Shown: positions 32,235 to 41,472, counted from the stretch's first letter. The stretch: 64,000 nt of DNA from Thermus brockianus (GCF_021462505.1 NZ_JAKEDV010000002.1:95352-159351), one strand, 5' to 3'. Numbers and translations: made by a program. The notes: a model not told the origin generated them from the letters alone.

Positions 32235-33417
32235 GATTTCCACCTTCTTGGTCCACGTTCTTCTCCTGGCAGGGGGGCTCTTGATGGCCTTCCCCTTCTA
32301 CTGGATGCTGGCCACGAGCCTCAAAAGCCCCCAGGAGGCCCTCCAGGCCAAGCCCATCTGGGTGCCGGAGAGGATGAGGCCGCAGAACTGGGTGAAGGCG
32401 GCAAGGCTTGGGGATAGCCCCTTGTGGGGGGGCTTGGGCCCTGGGCGGAGCGTGGAGCTTGCCTTCCCGGGGGAGGAGGAAAAGCCCCCCAGGGCCTTCG
32501 TGCCCCGAACCCCGGGGGCCTTTTTTGACCCGGTGGCGGACGGGACCCGGGTGGAGGTGGCCTACCGGGAAGGGGCTTGGCGGATCCGCCTCACCAACGC
32601 CACGGAAGGGGCCTTCCGGGTCCTGCCCTTGGTGGTCCTTTGGCCCAAGGAGGTGCCCCTTTCCCCGCCCTTGCCCCCCGACGCCCTCCGCTCCCAGGGG
32701 GAGGCGTGGCGGCTGGAGTGGGTGAACGCCGTGCCCGGGGCCTTGGGGTACGTGTTCCACAACTACCTCGAGGCCTGGCGGGCCGCCCCTTGGGGCCGGT
32801 ACTTCTTCAATAGCTTCTTCACCGCCCTGACCCAGGTGGCGGTGGGCCTTTTCCTGGCGGCCTTGGCCGCCTTCGCCCTGGCCCGGGTGCCCTTCCCGGG
32901 CAAGGAGGGGGTCTTCGTCCTCATCCTGGCCACCATGATGGTGCCGGGGGAGGTCCTCCTCATCCCCAACTACGTCCTCTTGGCCCGGCTCGGCTGGCTG
33001 GACACCTACTACGCCCTGATCGTGCCCTGGCTGGCCTCCGTCTTCGGCATCTTCCTCCTTAGGCAGTTTTACCTCTCCTTGCCCCAGGACCTCTTTGACG
33101 CCGCCCGCATAGACGGGGCCGGGTACCTCACCCAGCTTTTCCGCATCGCCTTGCCCCTTTCTTTGCCGGGGCTTGTGTCCTACGGCATCTTCACCTTCCT
33201 GGGGGCCTACAACGCCCTCCTCTGGCCCCTCATCGTCACGCAAAGCCCAGAGATGCGCACGGTGCAGCTCGGCCTCCAGGCCTTCGTTTCCGAGGCGGGC
33301 TCGGACTACGGGGCCTTGATGGCCGCAAGCACCTTCGTCATCCTCCCGGTCATCCTGGGCTACTTCGTGGCCCAAAGGCAGTTCATCCAGGGCATTGCCC
33401 GCTCGGGGCTCAAGTAG
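32224..33417 (+). CDS. Sugar ABC transporter permease (MalG/UgpE type) with a large external insertion
   Basis: 397 aa, against about 280 for the family. Helix 1 (about residues 8-28) is followed by a 110-120 residue, mostly beta insertion (about 60-175: RSVELAFPGEEEKPPRAFVP, TRVEVAYREGAWRIRLTN) before NYLEAWRAAPWGRYFFNS and the normal five-helix core with its EAA loop DAARIDGAGYLTQLFRIALP. By topology the insertion lies outside the membrane, comparable in position to the P2 loop of MalF but in the MalG-type partner. It may contact the binding protein. Confidence 0.92.
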   Translation: MRFRISTFLVHVLLLAGGLLMAFPFYWMLATSLKSPQEALQAKPIWVPERMRPQNWVKAARLGDSPLWGGLGPGRSVELAFPGEEEKPPRAFVPRTPGAFFDPVADGTRVEVAYREGAWRIRLTNATEGAFRVLPLVVLWPKEVPLSPPLPPDALRSQGEAWRLEWVNAVPGALGYVFHNYLEAWRAAPWGRYFFNSFFTALTQVAVGLFLAALAAFALARVPFPGKEGVFVLILATMMVPGEVLLIPNYVLLARLGWLDTYYALIVPWLASVFGIFLLRQFYLSLPQDLFDAARIDGAGYLTQLFRIALPLSLPGLVSYGIFTFLGAYNALLWPLIVTQSPEMRTVQLGLQAFVSEAGSDYGALMAASTFVILPVILGYFVAQRQFIQGIARSGLK

Positions 33418-33442
33418 CTGACCCTGTTCTGACGCCGGGCGG

Positions 33443-33448
33443 TATACT
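33443..33448 (+). promoter_or_regulatory. -10 box before the sugar-binding protein gene
   Basis: TATACT, with GGGAGG and GAGG ribosome sites between it and the ATG at 33471. An extra promoter here would give the excess of binding protein over permease normal for such systems. The best -35 (CTGACC) is poorly spaced. Confidence 0.55.
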
Positions 33449-33470
33449 CCTATGGGAGGTGTAGAGGCGT

Positions 33471-34721
33471 ATGAAGAAGGTATTACCGCTTGTAGCCCTT
33501 CTAGGGCTCGCCCTGGCCCAGCAGGCCAAACCGGAGGACGTCATCAAGGAGCAGTGCGCCAAGGCCAGGGTGGTGGCCGAGCTCTGGCACGGCTTTACCG
33601 GCGGGGCCCCGAAGCTCGCCTTGGAGAACCTGGTGGTGGAGTTCAACAAGACCCAGCAGGGCCGTTGCGTCCGCCCCGTGCCCCAGGGGGGGTACCGGGA
33701 CCTCTCCACCAAGATCAAGGCCGCCTTCGCCGCCGGGAAGGTGCCGGCCATGGCCCAGGCCTACGAGAACAACATCGCCCTCTACCTGGAGGCCAAGGCC
33801 CTCTTGCCCATTGAGTCCTTGGGGGTGAAGCTCCAAGGGGTGAACCTCACCTTCCTGAACGCCGTGCGCTTCGGGGGCGTGGTCTACGGGGTGCCCTTCA
33901 ACAAGAGCATCCAGGTCCTCTACTACAACAAGGACCTCCTGAGGAAGCACGGGGCCAAGGTGCCCACCACCCTCGAGGCCTTCGTCTCCCTGAGCAAGCG
34001 GCTTTCCCAAGCGGAAGGGGGCCCCGTGTACTGGTTCCAGCCCGACGCCTCCACCTTCGCCTACTTTTTCTTCAACCTGGGGGGCAGTTACCTAAAAGAC
34101 GGCAAGCTCGTCCTGAACTCCAAAGAGGCGGTGGAGGCCCTCACCCTCCTGCAGAACGGGGTGAAGGAGGGCTGGGCCAAGGCCATCACCTCCGGCTACA
34201 TCAACCAGAACCTGGGCTCCGGCCCTTACGCCTTCAGCGTGGACACCTCCGCCGGCTACACCTACTACCGCCAAGGGGCCAAGTTTGACCTGGGGGTGGC
34301 CACGCTTCCGGGGAGCAAGGGGCAGGCGGGCTTTGGCCTGGTCCAGGGCACCAACCTGGTGGTCTTCCGCCAGGCCTCCAAGGAGGAGCAGGCGGTGGCC
34401 AAGGACTTCCTGCAGTTCGTCCTAAGCCCCAGGGCCCAGGCGGTCTTCGCCACGGCCACGGGGTACGTGCCCGTGACCGAGGCCGCCCTCAAGGACCCCG
34501 TCTACCAGAGCTACGTGGCCGAGAACCCGGACTACGCCACCATCGTCCGGCAAAGCCGCTACGCCAAGTTTGAGCCCGCCTTGGCCGAGTGGGAGCAGAT
34601 CCGCTTTGACATCCTGGGCCAGGCCATCAAGGAGGCCATCCTGAACAAGGTGGACCCCAAGGCGGCCCTGGACAAGGCGCAGAAGCTCGCCGAAGACCTC
34701 CTTTCCGGAAAGACCCGCTAG
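33471..34721 (+). CDS. Sugar ABC transporter substrate-binding protein
   Basis: 416 aa with a signal peptide (KKVLPLVALLGLALAQ) and no lipobox. Mature domain is the family 1 (MalE/UgpB-like) fold: VAELWHGFTGG near the start, VPFNKSIQVLYYNKDLLRKHG, and TNLVVFRQASKEEQAVAKDFL. The closest resemblance I see is to UgpB-type glycerol-3-phosphate or diester binding proteins, but the ligand is not certain. Cysteines in KEQCAKA and GRCVRP, about 35 residues apart, could form a stabilising disulfide. A strong terminator follows. Confidence 0.93.
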   Translation: MKKVLPLVALLGLALAQQAKPEDVIKEQCAKARVVAELWHGFTGGAPKLALENLVVEFNKTQQGRCVRPVPQGGYRDLSTKIKAAFAAGKVPAMAQAYENNIALYLEAKALLPIESLGVKLQGVNLTFLNAVRFGGVVYGVPFNKSIQVLYYNKDLLRKHGAKVPTTLEAFVSLSKRLSQAEGGPVYWFQPDASTFAYFFFNLGGSYLKDGKLVLNSKEAVEALTLLQNGVKEGWAKAITSGYINQNLGSGPYAFSVDTSAGYTYYRQGAKFDLGVATLPGSKGQAGFGLVQGTNLVVFRQASKEEQAVAKDFLQFVLSPRAQAVFATATGYVPVTEAALKDPVYQSYVAENPDYATIVRQSRYAKFEPALAEWEQIRFDILGQAIKEAILNKVDPKAALDKAQKLAEDLLSGKTR

Positions 34722-34737
34722 GCCAAAAGCGCTTAGG

Positions 34738-34768
34738 CCGCCCGCCCCAAGGCGGGCGGTTTAAACTT
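34738..34768 (+). terminator. Intrinsic terminator of the sugar ABC operon
   Basis: CCGCCCGCC and GGCGGGCGG, perfect 9-bp stem with a CCAA loop, followed by TTTAAACTT. The U-tract region also contains the -10 box of the next gene. Confidence 0.9.
34762..34767 (+). promoter_or_regulatory. -10 box of the AOR gene inside the terminator tail
   Basis: TAAACT, six bases, ATG at 34774 (leaderless). Confidence 0.6.
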
Positions 34769-34773
34769 AGGGC

Positions 34774-36636
34774 ATGCCCAAGGGATACCATGACCGCGTG
34801 GCCTTCGTGGACCTCACCACGGGGCGCATCTGGTACGAAAGCTACGGTGAGGGCTTTTGGCGCCGGTGCCTGGGGGGTAGGGCCCTTGCCGCCTACCTCC
34901 TCCTCAAGCACGTGCCCAAGGGGGCGGACCCCCTGGGACCGGAAAACGCCCTCGTCTTCGCCCCCGGGGTCCTCACCGGCACCCCCATCTCCGGCTCGGG
35001 GCGGAACACCGTGGCCGCCAAGAGCCCCTTGACCGGCGGGTACGGGGACGCCGAGGGGGGCGGCTTCTTCGGGGCTGAGCTGAAGAACGCCGGGCTGGAC
35101 GCCCTGGTGGTCTTGGGCCAGGCGGAAAGCCCCGTCTACCTGCACGTGGAAGGGGGGGAGGTGGCCATCCACCCTGCCCCCCACCTTTGGGGCAAGGACC
35201 CCTTGGAGGTGGAGGCCCTCCTCAAGGAGGCGCACGGGGGGAATACCCGCATCGCCCAGATCGGCCTGGCGGGGGAGAACGGGGTCCTCACCGCCAACGT
35301 GATCCACGACCTGGCCCACTTCGCCGGCCGGGGAGGCTTGGGGGCGGTGATGGGGGCGAAGCGCCTCAAAGCGGTTTCCGCCCGGGCAAGGAAGGAAACC
35401 CTTCCCCCCTACCACGACCCCGCCCTCCTCAAGGAGCTTGCCCGGCGCATGGCCAAGGAGCGCATGGAGCGGGCGGCGGGCCTGGTCACCATGGGCACCG
35501 TGGGCACGGTGAAGCCCTTTAACCTCCGTGGGGTCCTTCCGAGCCACAACTTCCTGGATGGCTTCTTGGAGGGCGCCGAAGCCCTGGACGGCACCAGCCT
35601 GGACGCCCTGGGCATCCGCATCGGCCGGGACACCTGCTACGCCTGCGCCATCCGCTGCAAACAGGTGGTGAAGATTGAGGGCACGGGCAAGTACGACGTG
35701 CGCCCGGAATACGGGGGGCCGGAGTACGAGGGGCTTGGGGCCCTGGGCTCCACCTGCGGGGTCACCGACCCCTACGCCGTGACCAAGGCCAACACCCTCT
35801 GCAACCAGTACGGCCTGGACGTGATCGGGGTGGGGGTGACCATCGCCTGCGCCATGGAGGCGGTGGAGAAGGGCTATTTGGACGATGAGGGCCTGGGCCT
35901 CCGCTTCGGCAACGGGGATGCCCTCATCGCCGCCATTGAAAAGCTCGCCCGCAAGGAGGGGCGGCTTGGGGCCCTTTTGGCCCTAGGGGCGAAGCGCTTG
36001 GCGGAGGCCCTTGGCCACCCCGAGCTCGCCATGCACGTGAAGGGGCAGGAGGTGCCCATGCACGACCCCCGGTACAAGCGGGCCCTGGGGGTGGGCTATG
36101 CCCTTAGCCCCACGGGGGCGGACCACAACCACAACCTCCACGACACCGCCTTCGCCAAGGAGGGGAAGGCCCTAAAGGAGCTCCGCTTCTACGGGGAGGA
36201 GTTCCCGCCCTTGCCCATAGAGGACCTTTCCGAGACCAAGATCCGCATGCTCTGGACCAAGACCCGGGAGCGGGGCTTCGTGAATAGCCTAGTGCTTTGC
36301 GACTTCGTGCCCTGGACCCCCGAGGAGTGGCAGGAGGCGGTTTACGCCGCCACGGGCTGGCGCCTTACCCCCGAGGAGATGCTGGCGGTGGGGGAGAGGA
36401 CCTTGCAGCTCACGCGCCTCTTCAACCTGCGGGAGGGGATCTCCCCGGAGGAGGACCGGCTTCCCGAGCGCTTCTTCCAACCCTTCCGGAAAGGGAACCT
36501 CGAGGCCCGGCTGGACCCGGTGGCCTTCCGGGAAGGGGTTTTGGCCTACCGCCGGCTTGCAGGGTGGGAGGAGGGCGTGGACCCCAAGCGGCTTGCCGCC
36601 TTGGGCCTAGAGGAGTTCCAAAACGCCTTGGCGTAG
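34774..36636 (+). CDS. Aldehyde:ferredoxin oxidoreductase (tungsten or molybdenum enzyme)
   Basis: 620 aa, the family's usual length. The N-terminal domain with GRNTVAAKSPLTGGYGDAEGGGFFG matches the tungstopterin-binding region. Four cysteines for a [4Fe-4S] cluster are visible: CYACAIRC, then a later Cys around TLCNQYGLDVIG. AORs oxidise aldehydes to acids with ferredoxin as acceptor. No pyranopterin or tungstate-uptake genes are close by. The start codon lies six bases after TAAACT. The last 30 bases overlap the DUF58 gene on the other strand. Confidence 0.93.
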   Translation: MPKGYHDRVAFVDLTTGRIWYESYGEGFWRRCLGGRALAAYLLLKHVPKGADPLGPENALVFAPGVLTGTPISGSGRNTVAAKSPLTGGYGDAEGGGFFGAELKNAGLDALVVLGQAESPVYLHVEGGEVAIHPAPHLWGKDPLEVEALLKEAHGGNTRIAQIGLAGENGVLTANVIHDLAHFAGRGGLGAVMGAKRLKAVSARARKETLPPYHDPALLKELARRMAKERMERAAGLVTMGTVGTVKPFNLRGVLPSHNFLDGFLEGAEALDGTSLDALGIRIGRDTCYACAIRCKQVVKIEGTGKYDVRPEYGGPEYEGLGALGSTCGVTDPYAVTKANTLCNQYGLDVIGVGVTIACAMEAVEKGYLDDEGLGLRFGNGDALIAAIEKLARKEGRLGALLALGAKRLAEALGHPELAMHVKGQEVPMHDPRYKRALGVGYALSPTGADHNHNLHDTAFAKEGKALKELRFYGEEFPPLPIEDLSETKIRMLWTKTRERGFVNSLVLCDFVPWTPEEWQEAVYAATGWRLTPEEMLAVGERTLQLTRLFNLREGISPEEDRLPERFFQPFRKGNLEARLDPVAFREGVLAYRRLAGWEEGVDPKRLAALGLEEFQNALA

Positions 36637-37281
36637 GAGGGCGGGCAGGGGCGGTTCCCCCACCCTGAGAAGGGCGTACCTGCCCCGGAGGAGGGCGAGG
36701 AGGCGGAGGGCCTGGAGGTGCTTCGCCAGGGCTTCCCGGTAGGCCTCCACCTCCTTCTTCCCCACCAGAAGGGCCTCCCCCGTTTCCACGTCCCTTAGGA
36801 AGGCTTCCCCGAAGGGCGGCTGGAGTTCCTCGGGGGAGAGGACCTGGACCAGGACCACCCGCCGGGGGAGGAGCCTCGCCCAGGGCAAGGGGTCCAGGCC
36901 GTCCGTGAGGAGGACCAAGGTCCCCCTCCCCGCCCCCCAGGCCCCGGGCATCCCCCGCTTTAGGCGGGCCAGAGGGTCCTCCTGCCGGGCGATCCGGAGG
37001 AGGAGGGAGGCCACCTCCTCGGCGTAGGCCAGCTTCCCGTGAAGGCGCATGCTCTCGCTTTCGTCCAAGTAGAGGCGGAACCGGGCCCTTTCGGGGGCGG
37101 TTTCCAGGCGGGTGTAGAGCCTTCCCGTCTTGGCGTAGGCCCGCCAGTGGACCCGGCGCACCTCGTCCCCGGGGGCGTAGGGGCGAAGCTCAAAGAACTC
37201 CCCTCCAAAGCCCTTCCTCCGGGCAAGCCGCTCCCCGGGGTAGGGGAGGTAGGGCTTGGTGGCGAGGCGGTAGCGGGTCAT
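36607..37281 (-). CDS. DUF58 family protein
   Basis: 224 aa. GGEFFELRPYAPGDEVRRVHWRAYAKTGRL is the DUF58 core, followed by a von Willebrand A-like region (FRLYLDESESMR). Such proteins often sit beside MoxR ATPases and transglutaminase-like proteins, which are missing here. Function unknown. The ATG at 37281 overlaps the stop of the ribonucleotide reductase gene as ATGA, indicating coupled translation with an unrelated enzyme. Confidence 0.85.
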   Translation of the reverse strand: MTRYRLATKPYLPYPGERLARRKGFGGEFFELRPYAPGDEVRRVHWRAYAKTGRLYTRLETAPERARFRLYLDESESMRLHGKLAYAEEVASLLLRIARQEDPLARLKRGMPGAWGAGRGTLVLLTDGLDPLPWARLLPRRVVLVQVLSPEELQPPFGEAFLRDVETGEALLVGKKEVEAYREALAKHLQALRLLALLRGRYALLRVGEPPLPALLRQGVLELL

Positions 37282-39038
37282 GCCGGCTGGCAGAAGGTGC
37301 AGACCCCCACGGGGGGCAAGGGTTCCATGACCTCCTCCCGGCTTCCCTCCCGGAAAACGGTGATCCCCTTGCACCCCTCCTTCCAAGCGGTGAGGAAAAG
37401 CCTTTCCACCACCTCCTTGGGGGTTTCCTTGGGCAGGTTCACCGTGGAGGAGATGCTTTGGTCCACGTGGCGTTGCAAGGCGGCCTGGAGGCGCACCCTT
37501 TGGAAAGGGTCCACGGTGTGCGCCGTGGGCCAGTCGGGGATGCCGCCTTTTGTGGCCTTGCGGTAGCGTTTAAGGAGGGGGTGCTCTGCCAGGAAGACCT
37601 CTCCCCCGGCGTGGCGGAGGTAGGTGAGGGCGAAGATGGGCTCAATGCCGCCCGTCACCCCGGCCAGGATGGAGATGGAGCCCGTGGGGGCGATGGAGAG
37701 GAGGGCGGCGTTCCTTAAGCCCTTTTCCACCTTCTGGATGAGGGCTTCGGGGAGGGCCTGGATGAAGGGGCTTTTGAGGTGTTCCCGGGCGTCAAAGGCG
37801 GGGAAGGGGCCCTTCTCCTGGGCCAGCCGGGCGCTTTCCTCGTAGGCCGCCTCCTTGATGCGGCGCATGACCTCCTCGGCAAGGCGGAGGGCTTCGTCCC
37901 CGCCGTAGGGGAGGCCCAGCATGGCCAGCAGGTCGGCGAGGCCCATGACCCCAAGCCCGATGCGGCGGCTTCTTAGGGAGGCTTCCTTCTGGGCCGCTAG
38001 CGGGTGGCGGTTCTTGCCCAGGTCCACCACCAAGTCCAAAAAGCGCACCGCAAGCCGGGTGGCCTCCTCGAGGGCGGCGTAGTTCAAGGAGGCTTGGGGG
38101 GTGAAGGGAGCCTTTACGAAGGCGGCCAGGTTTAGGCTCCCTAGGTTGCAGGCCCCGTAGGGCTCCATGGGCACCTCGCCGCAGACGTTGACGCCTTGCA
38201 CCTCCGTCCCCCCGTACTGGGCCGTGGCCCAGGTGCGCACCCGGTCCCAGAAGAGGAGGCCGGGCTCGGCGCTATTCCAGGCGGCCTCCACCAGGGCTTC
38301 CCAGGCCTCCTTGGCCCGGATTTCCGCCCGGATTTCTTCCCTGGGCGTGGTGAAGGAAAGCCGCCAGGGCTCGTCGGCCAGGGCGGCTTCCAGGAAGGCG
38401 TCCGTGGCCCTTAGGGAGAGGTTGGCGTGGCGGATCCTCGTGCGCTCGGGGTCGGTTTTGGCCCTGAGGAAGTCCAGAAGCTCGGGGTGGGTGTCGGAGA
38501 AGGTGAGCATGAGGGCACCCCTTCGCCCCCCGCTTGCCCCCATGACCCCGGCCAGGGTGGAGAAGAGCTCCATGAAGCTCACCGCCCCCGAGCTTTCCAC
38601 CCCGGCGTTGCCTACCTTGGCCCCCTTGGGGCGGAGGACGTCGGCGTTGGTGCCCACCCCGCCCCCGTAGGCGAAGGTGCGCATGGCCTCGTCCAGGAAG
38701 CGGGCGATGCCCTGCACGGAGTCTTCCCGGATGGGGAGGAAGTAGCAGTTGAAAAGGGTGCTTTTCCGCCAGTTGCCGAGGCCGAAAAGGATCCTCCCCC
38801 CGGGAACGAAGCGGAAGTCCTGGAAGAGCCAAAGGTAGGCTTCCTCCATCCCCCGGTCCACCCGGGCGGCGTGGCGGGCGAGGCGGCGCCATAGCTCCGG
38901 GGGGGTGGCCTCGAGGGGCCGCCCCTCCCTGTCCCTCAGGGCGTAGCGCTTGAGGAAGACGCTCGCCCGAAGGTCGTCCCCTTCAAAGAACTCCAGGGCG
39001 AGCCGGTAGGCTTCCTCTTCCCGGTAGGGCTTGGGCAC
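37278..39038 (-). CDS. nrdJ: Adenosylcobalamin-dependent (class II) ribonucleotide reductase
   Basis: 586 aa, on the short side for this family. Converts ribonucleotides to deoxyribonucleotides using a B12-derived radical. Visible: NCYFLPI with the first redox Cys, the N-x-C-x-E active-site loop as NVCGE, GACNLGSLNL, PTGSISILAGVTGGIEP, and a C-terminal CTFC pair for thioredoxin. The usual N-terminal ATP-cone is absent, which accounts for the length and suggests simpler allosteric control. GTG start at 39038, six bases after TAAACT. Confidence 0.92.
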   Translation of the reverse strand: MPKPYREEEAYRLALEFFEGDDLRASVFLKRYALRDREGRPLEATPPELWRRLARHAARVDRGMEEAYLWLFQDFRFVPGGRILFGLGNWRKSTLFNCYFLPIREDSVQGIARFLDEAMRTFAYGGGVGTNADVLRPKGAKVGNAGVESSGAVSFMELFSTLAGVMGASGGRRGALMLTFSDTHPELLDFLRAKTDPERTRIRHANLSLRATDAFLEAALADEPWRLSFTTPREEIRAEIRAKEAWEALVEAAWNSAEPGLLFWDRVRTWATAQYGGTEVQGVNVCGEVPMEPYGACNLGSLNLAAFVKAPFTPQASLNYAALEEATRLAVRFLDLVVDLGKNRHPLAAQKEASLRSRRIGLGVMGLADLLAMLGLPYGGDEALRLAEEVMRRIKEAAYEESARLAQEKGPFPAFDAREHLKSPFIQALPEALIQKVEKGLRNAALLSIAPTGSISILAGVTGGIEPIFALTYLRHAGGEVFLAEHPLLKRYRKATKGGIPDWPTAHTVDPFQRVRLQAALQRHVDQSISSTVNLPKETPKEVVERLFLTAWKEGCKGITVFREGSREEVMEPLPPVGVCTFCQPA

Positions 39039-39044
39039 GCCCTT

Positions 39045-39050
39045 AGTTTA
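39045..39050 (-). promoter_or_regulatory. -10 box of nrdJ, containing the glpX stop codon
   Basis: TAAACT, six bases, GTG start. TAA is the glpX stop. Confidence 0.6.
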
Positions 39051-40016
39051 GACCCTGATGGTGACCCGGGCCCCGGTTTCAAAGAGGTGGATGGAGTCAA
39101 TAAAGCGCACCACCCGGGTGGCGTGGCCCATGACGATGGAGTGGGTCCTGGCCCCCCCGCCGAAGAAGCGCACCCCTTCCAGGATGTCCCCGTCGGTGAT
39201 GCCCGTGGCGGCGAAGACGATCTCCTTGCCCGGGGCCAGGTCCTCCGTGCGGTAAACCCGGTGCTCGTCCCCGCCCATGGCCCTAAGCCGCGCCCGCTCC
39301 TCCTCGTTCTGGGGCACGAAGCGGGCCTGGATCTCCCCGCCTAAGCACTTGAGGGCGGCGGCGGCCAGGACCCCTTCCGGGGCCCCGCCGATGCCCATGA
39401 CGGCGTGGACCCCCGTGCCCCGGATGGCGGCGGCCAGGGCGGCGATCACGTCCCCGTCGGAGATGAGCTTGACCCGGGCCCCCGCTTCCCGGATCTCCCG
39501 GATGAGCCTTTCGTGCCGGGGCCGGTCCAGGACCACGATGACCAGGTCCTCCACTGAGCGTTGCAGGGCCAGGGCCAAGGCCTTCAGGTTGGCGGAAACG
39601 GGCCAGGTGAGGTCCACGAGCCCGGCGGCGGGCGGGGGAACGATGAGCTTTTCCATGTACATATCCGGGGCGTGGAAAAGCCCCCCCTTTTCGCTTAGGG
39701 CGATGACGGTCACGGCGTTGGGCAGGCCCTTGGCGGCGGTGGTGGTGCCCTCCACGGGGTCCACGGCGATGTCCACCTCCAAACCCCCCTGCCCCAGGAC
39801 CTCCCCGATGTAGAGCATGGGGGCCTCGTCCATCTCCCCCTCGCCGATGACCACGGTGCCCCGGATGGGGAGCTCGTTGAGCACCCGGCGCATGGCCTCG
39901 GTGCCCGCTTCGTCCACCGCCTCCTTGTCCCCCTTGCCGGCGAAGCGGCTTGCCGCCAAGGCCGCCTGTTCCGTCACCCGCACCACTTCCAGGACAAGCC
40001 TGCGCTCAATTTCCAT
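39048..40016 (-). CDS. glpX: Class II fructose-1,6-bisphosphatase
   Basis: 322 aa. Metal-dependent phosphatase of gluconeogenesis. Motifs: [17 protein letters not shown] and [16 protein letters not shown] carry the metal-binding acids; [20 protein letters not shown] is the conserved later block. Length and sequence fit GlpX with no gaps. The ATG at 40016 lies six bases after TATGAT. The stop codon is reused as the nrdJ -10 element. Confidence 0.95.
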   Translation of the reverse strand: MEIERRLVLEVVRVTEQAALAASRFAGKGDKEAVDEAGTEAMRRVLNELPIRGTVVIGEGEMDEAPMLYIGEVLGQGGLEVDIAVDPVEGTTTAAKGLPNAVTVIALSEKGGLFHAPDMYMEKLIVPPPAAGLVDLTWPVSANLKALALALQRSVEDLVIVVLDRPRHERLIREIREAGARVKLISDGDVIAALAAAIRGTGVHAVMGIGGAPEGVLAAAALKCLGGEIQARFVPQNEEERARLRAMGGDEHRVYRTEDLAPGKEIVFAATGITDGDILEGVRFFGGGARTHSIVMGHATRVVRFIDSIHLFETGARVTIRV

Positions 40017-40022
40017 GGTTCC

Positions 40023-40028
40023 ATCATA
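40023..40028 (-). promoter_or_regulatory. -10 box (leaderless) for glpX
   Basis: TATGAT, six bases, ATG at 40016. Confidence 0.6.
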
Positions 40029-40034
40029 AAGGGC

Positions 40035-40661
40035 CTAGCCCTGGGGCCGGTGCCGGGCCCAGAGGGTTTCCGCCAGGTCCTCTAACCCCACCCCCTCCTC
40101 CGCCAGGGTGAGGAGGAGGTGGAAAAGGAGGTCCGCCGCCTCGTGGCGCAGTTCCTCCTTGTCGTGGTTCTTGGCGGCCAGGATCACCTCTCCCGCCTCC
40201 TCCCCGATCTTCTTCAGGATGCGGTCTAGGCCCGCCCGGTGGAGCCTCGCCACGTAACTCCCCTCGGGAAGCGTCCTTAGCCTTTCCTCTATGGTGGCGT
40301 AGACCCTTTCCAGCACCTCCCCGAGGCCGGGGGCGGCGCTTTCCCGGAGGAGAGGGCGGTGGAAGCAACTCCTTTCCCCCGTGTGGCAGGCGGGGCCCTG
40401 GGGGAGGACCTTGTAGACCACGGCGTCCCCGTCGCAGTCCAAGAGGACCTCCACCACCTCCTGGTAATGCCCCGAGGTCTCCCCCTTGCGCCAGAGGGCT
40501 TGGCGGCTTCGGCTATAGAAGGTGCTCCGCCTGGTCCTTAGGGTTTCCTCCAGGGCTTCCCGGTTGGCGTAGGCCAGGGTGAGGACCTCCCCCGTGCGGG
40601 CGTCCTGGACCACCACCGGGACCAGGCCCCTTTCGTCAAAGCGCACCGCCTCCAGGTCCAT
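40035..40661 (-). CDS. hisIE: Bifunctional phosphoribosyl-AMP cyclohydrolase / phosphoribosyl-ATP pyrophosphatase
   Basis: 208 aa. HisI domain first ([45 protein letters not shown] with zinc cysteines), then the all-helical HisE domain ([30 protein letters not shown]). They carry out steps 2 and 3 of histidine biosynthesis. It lies directly after hisF with a -10 box in the last hisF codons, so it has its own leaderless start as well as possible readthrough. Confidence 0.96.
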   Translation of the reverse strand: MDLEAVRFDERGLVPVVVQDARTGEVLTLAYANREALEETLRTRRSTFYSRSRQALWRKGETSGHYQEVVEVLLDCDGDAVVYKVLPQGPACHTGERSCFHRPLLRESAAPGLGEVLERVYATIEERLRTLPEGSYVARLHRAGLDRILKKIGEEAGEVILAAKNHDKEELRHEAADLLFHLLLTLAEEGVGLEDLAETLWARHRPQG

Positions 40662-40665
40662 GCCC

Positions 40666-41424
40666 CTAGTCTAGCCGCACCCGCACGCCCCTTTCCGCCA
40701 GGAAGCGTTTGAGCTCGGGGATTTGGATCTCGCCGAAGTGGAAGACGCTGGCGGCTAAAGCGGCCTCCGCCCCCGCCTGGAAGGCCTCGAGGAAGTGCTC
40801 CTCCTTCCCCGCCCCCCCGCTCGCAATCACGGGCACGTTCACCGCCTCCGCCACCTGGCGGGTGAGCCTTAGGTCGTACCCCTCCTTGGTCCCGTCCCGG
40901 TCCATGCTGGTGAGGAGGATCTCCCCGGCCCCCAGCTCGGCCCCCCGCACCGCCCACTCCACGGCGTGGAGGCCCGTGGGCACCCTCCCCCCCGCGATGT
41001 AGACCTCGGGGAAATCCCCCCGCCACCGGGCGTCAATGGCCAGGACCACCGCCTGGGCGCCGAAGTGGTCGGCGAGCTCCTGGATGAGCTCGGGCCGCTT
41101 CACGGCGGCGGAGTTCACGCTCACCTTGTCCGCCCCGGCCAGGAGAAGCCTCCGGGCGTCCTCCAAGGAACGCACCCCCCCGCCCACGGTGAGGGGGATG
41201 AAGACCCTTTCCGCCACCTGGGCCACCACGTCCAGGAGGATGGCCCGCTCCTCGTGGGTGGCGGAGATGTCCAAAAAGACGAGTTCGTCCGCCCCCGCCT
41301 GGTCGTAGGCCTGGGCCGCCTCCAGGGGGTCTCCGGCGTCCTTCAGGTTCACGAAGTTCACCCCTTTGACCACCCGGCCGGCGTGGACGTCCAGGCAGGG
41401 GACGATGCGCTTGGCGAGGCCCAT
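40666..41424 (-). CDS. hisF: Imidazole glycerol phosphate synthase cyclase subunit
   Basis: 252 aa, TIM barrel, the length of the Thermus enzyme. [18 protein letters not shown] with the catalytic Asp, [14 protein letters not shown], and [20 protein letters not shown] and VIASGGAG phosphate-binding loops. It joins with HisH to make imidazole glycerol phosphate and AICAR. I use the ATG at 41424, seven bases after TATACT, rather than an upstream in-frame start that would lie before the promoter. Confidence 0.97.
   Translation of the reverse strand: MGLAKRIVPCLDVHAGRVVKGVNFVNLKDAGDPLEAAQAYDQAGADELVFLDISATHEERAILLDVVAQVAERVFIPLTVGGGVRSLEDARRLLLAGADKVSVNSAAVKRPELIQELADHFGAQAVVLAIDARWRGDFPEVYIAGGRVPTGLHAVEWAVRGAELGAGEILLTSMDRDGTKEGYDLRLTRQVAEAVNVPVIASGGAGKEEHFLEAFQAGAEAALAASVFHFGEIQIPELKRFLAERGVRVRLD
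40668..40673 (-). promoter_or_regulatory. -10 box (leaderless) for hisIE
   Basis: TAGACT, six bases, ATG at 40661; it lies within the last two codons of hisF and the first base of its stop. Confidence 0.55.
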
Positions 41425-41431
41425 CGGGGCC

Positions 41432-41437
41432 AGTATA
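41432..41437 (-). promoter_or_regulatory. -10 box (leaderless) for hisF
   Basis: TATACT, seven bases, ATG at 41424. Confidence 0.7.
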
Positions 41438-41466
41438 GGCCACTTTTCCCTTCCTCGCCTGGATGG

Positions 41467-41472
41467 TAGCAT
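41467..41472 (+). promoter_or_regulatory. -10 box (leaderless) for trmFO
   Basis: TAGCAT, seven bases, ATG at 41480. Confidence 0.5.
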
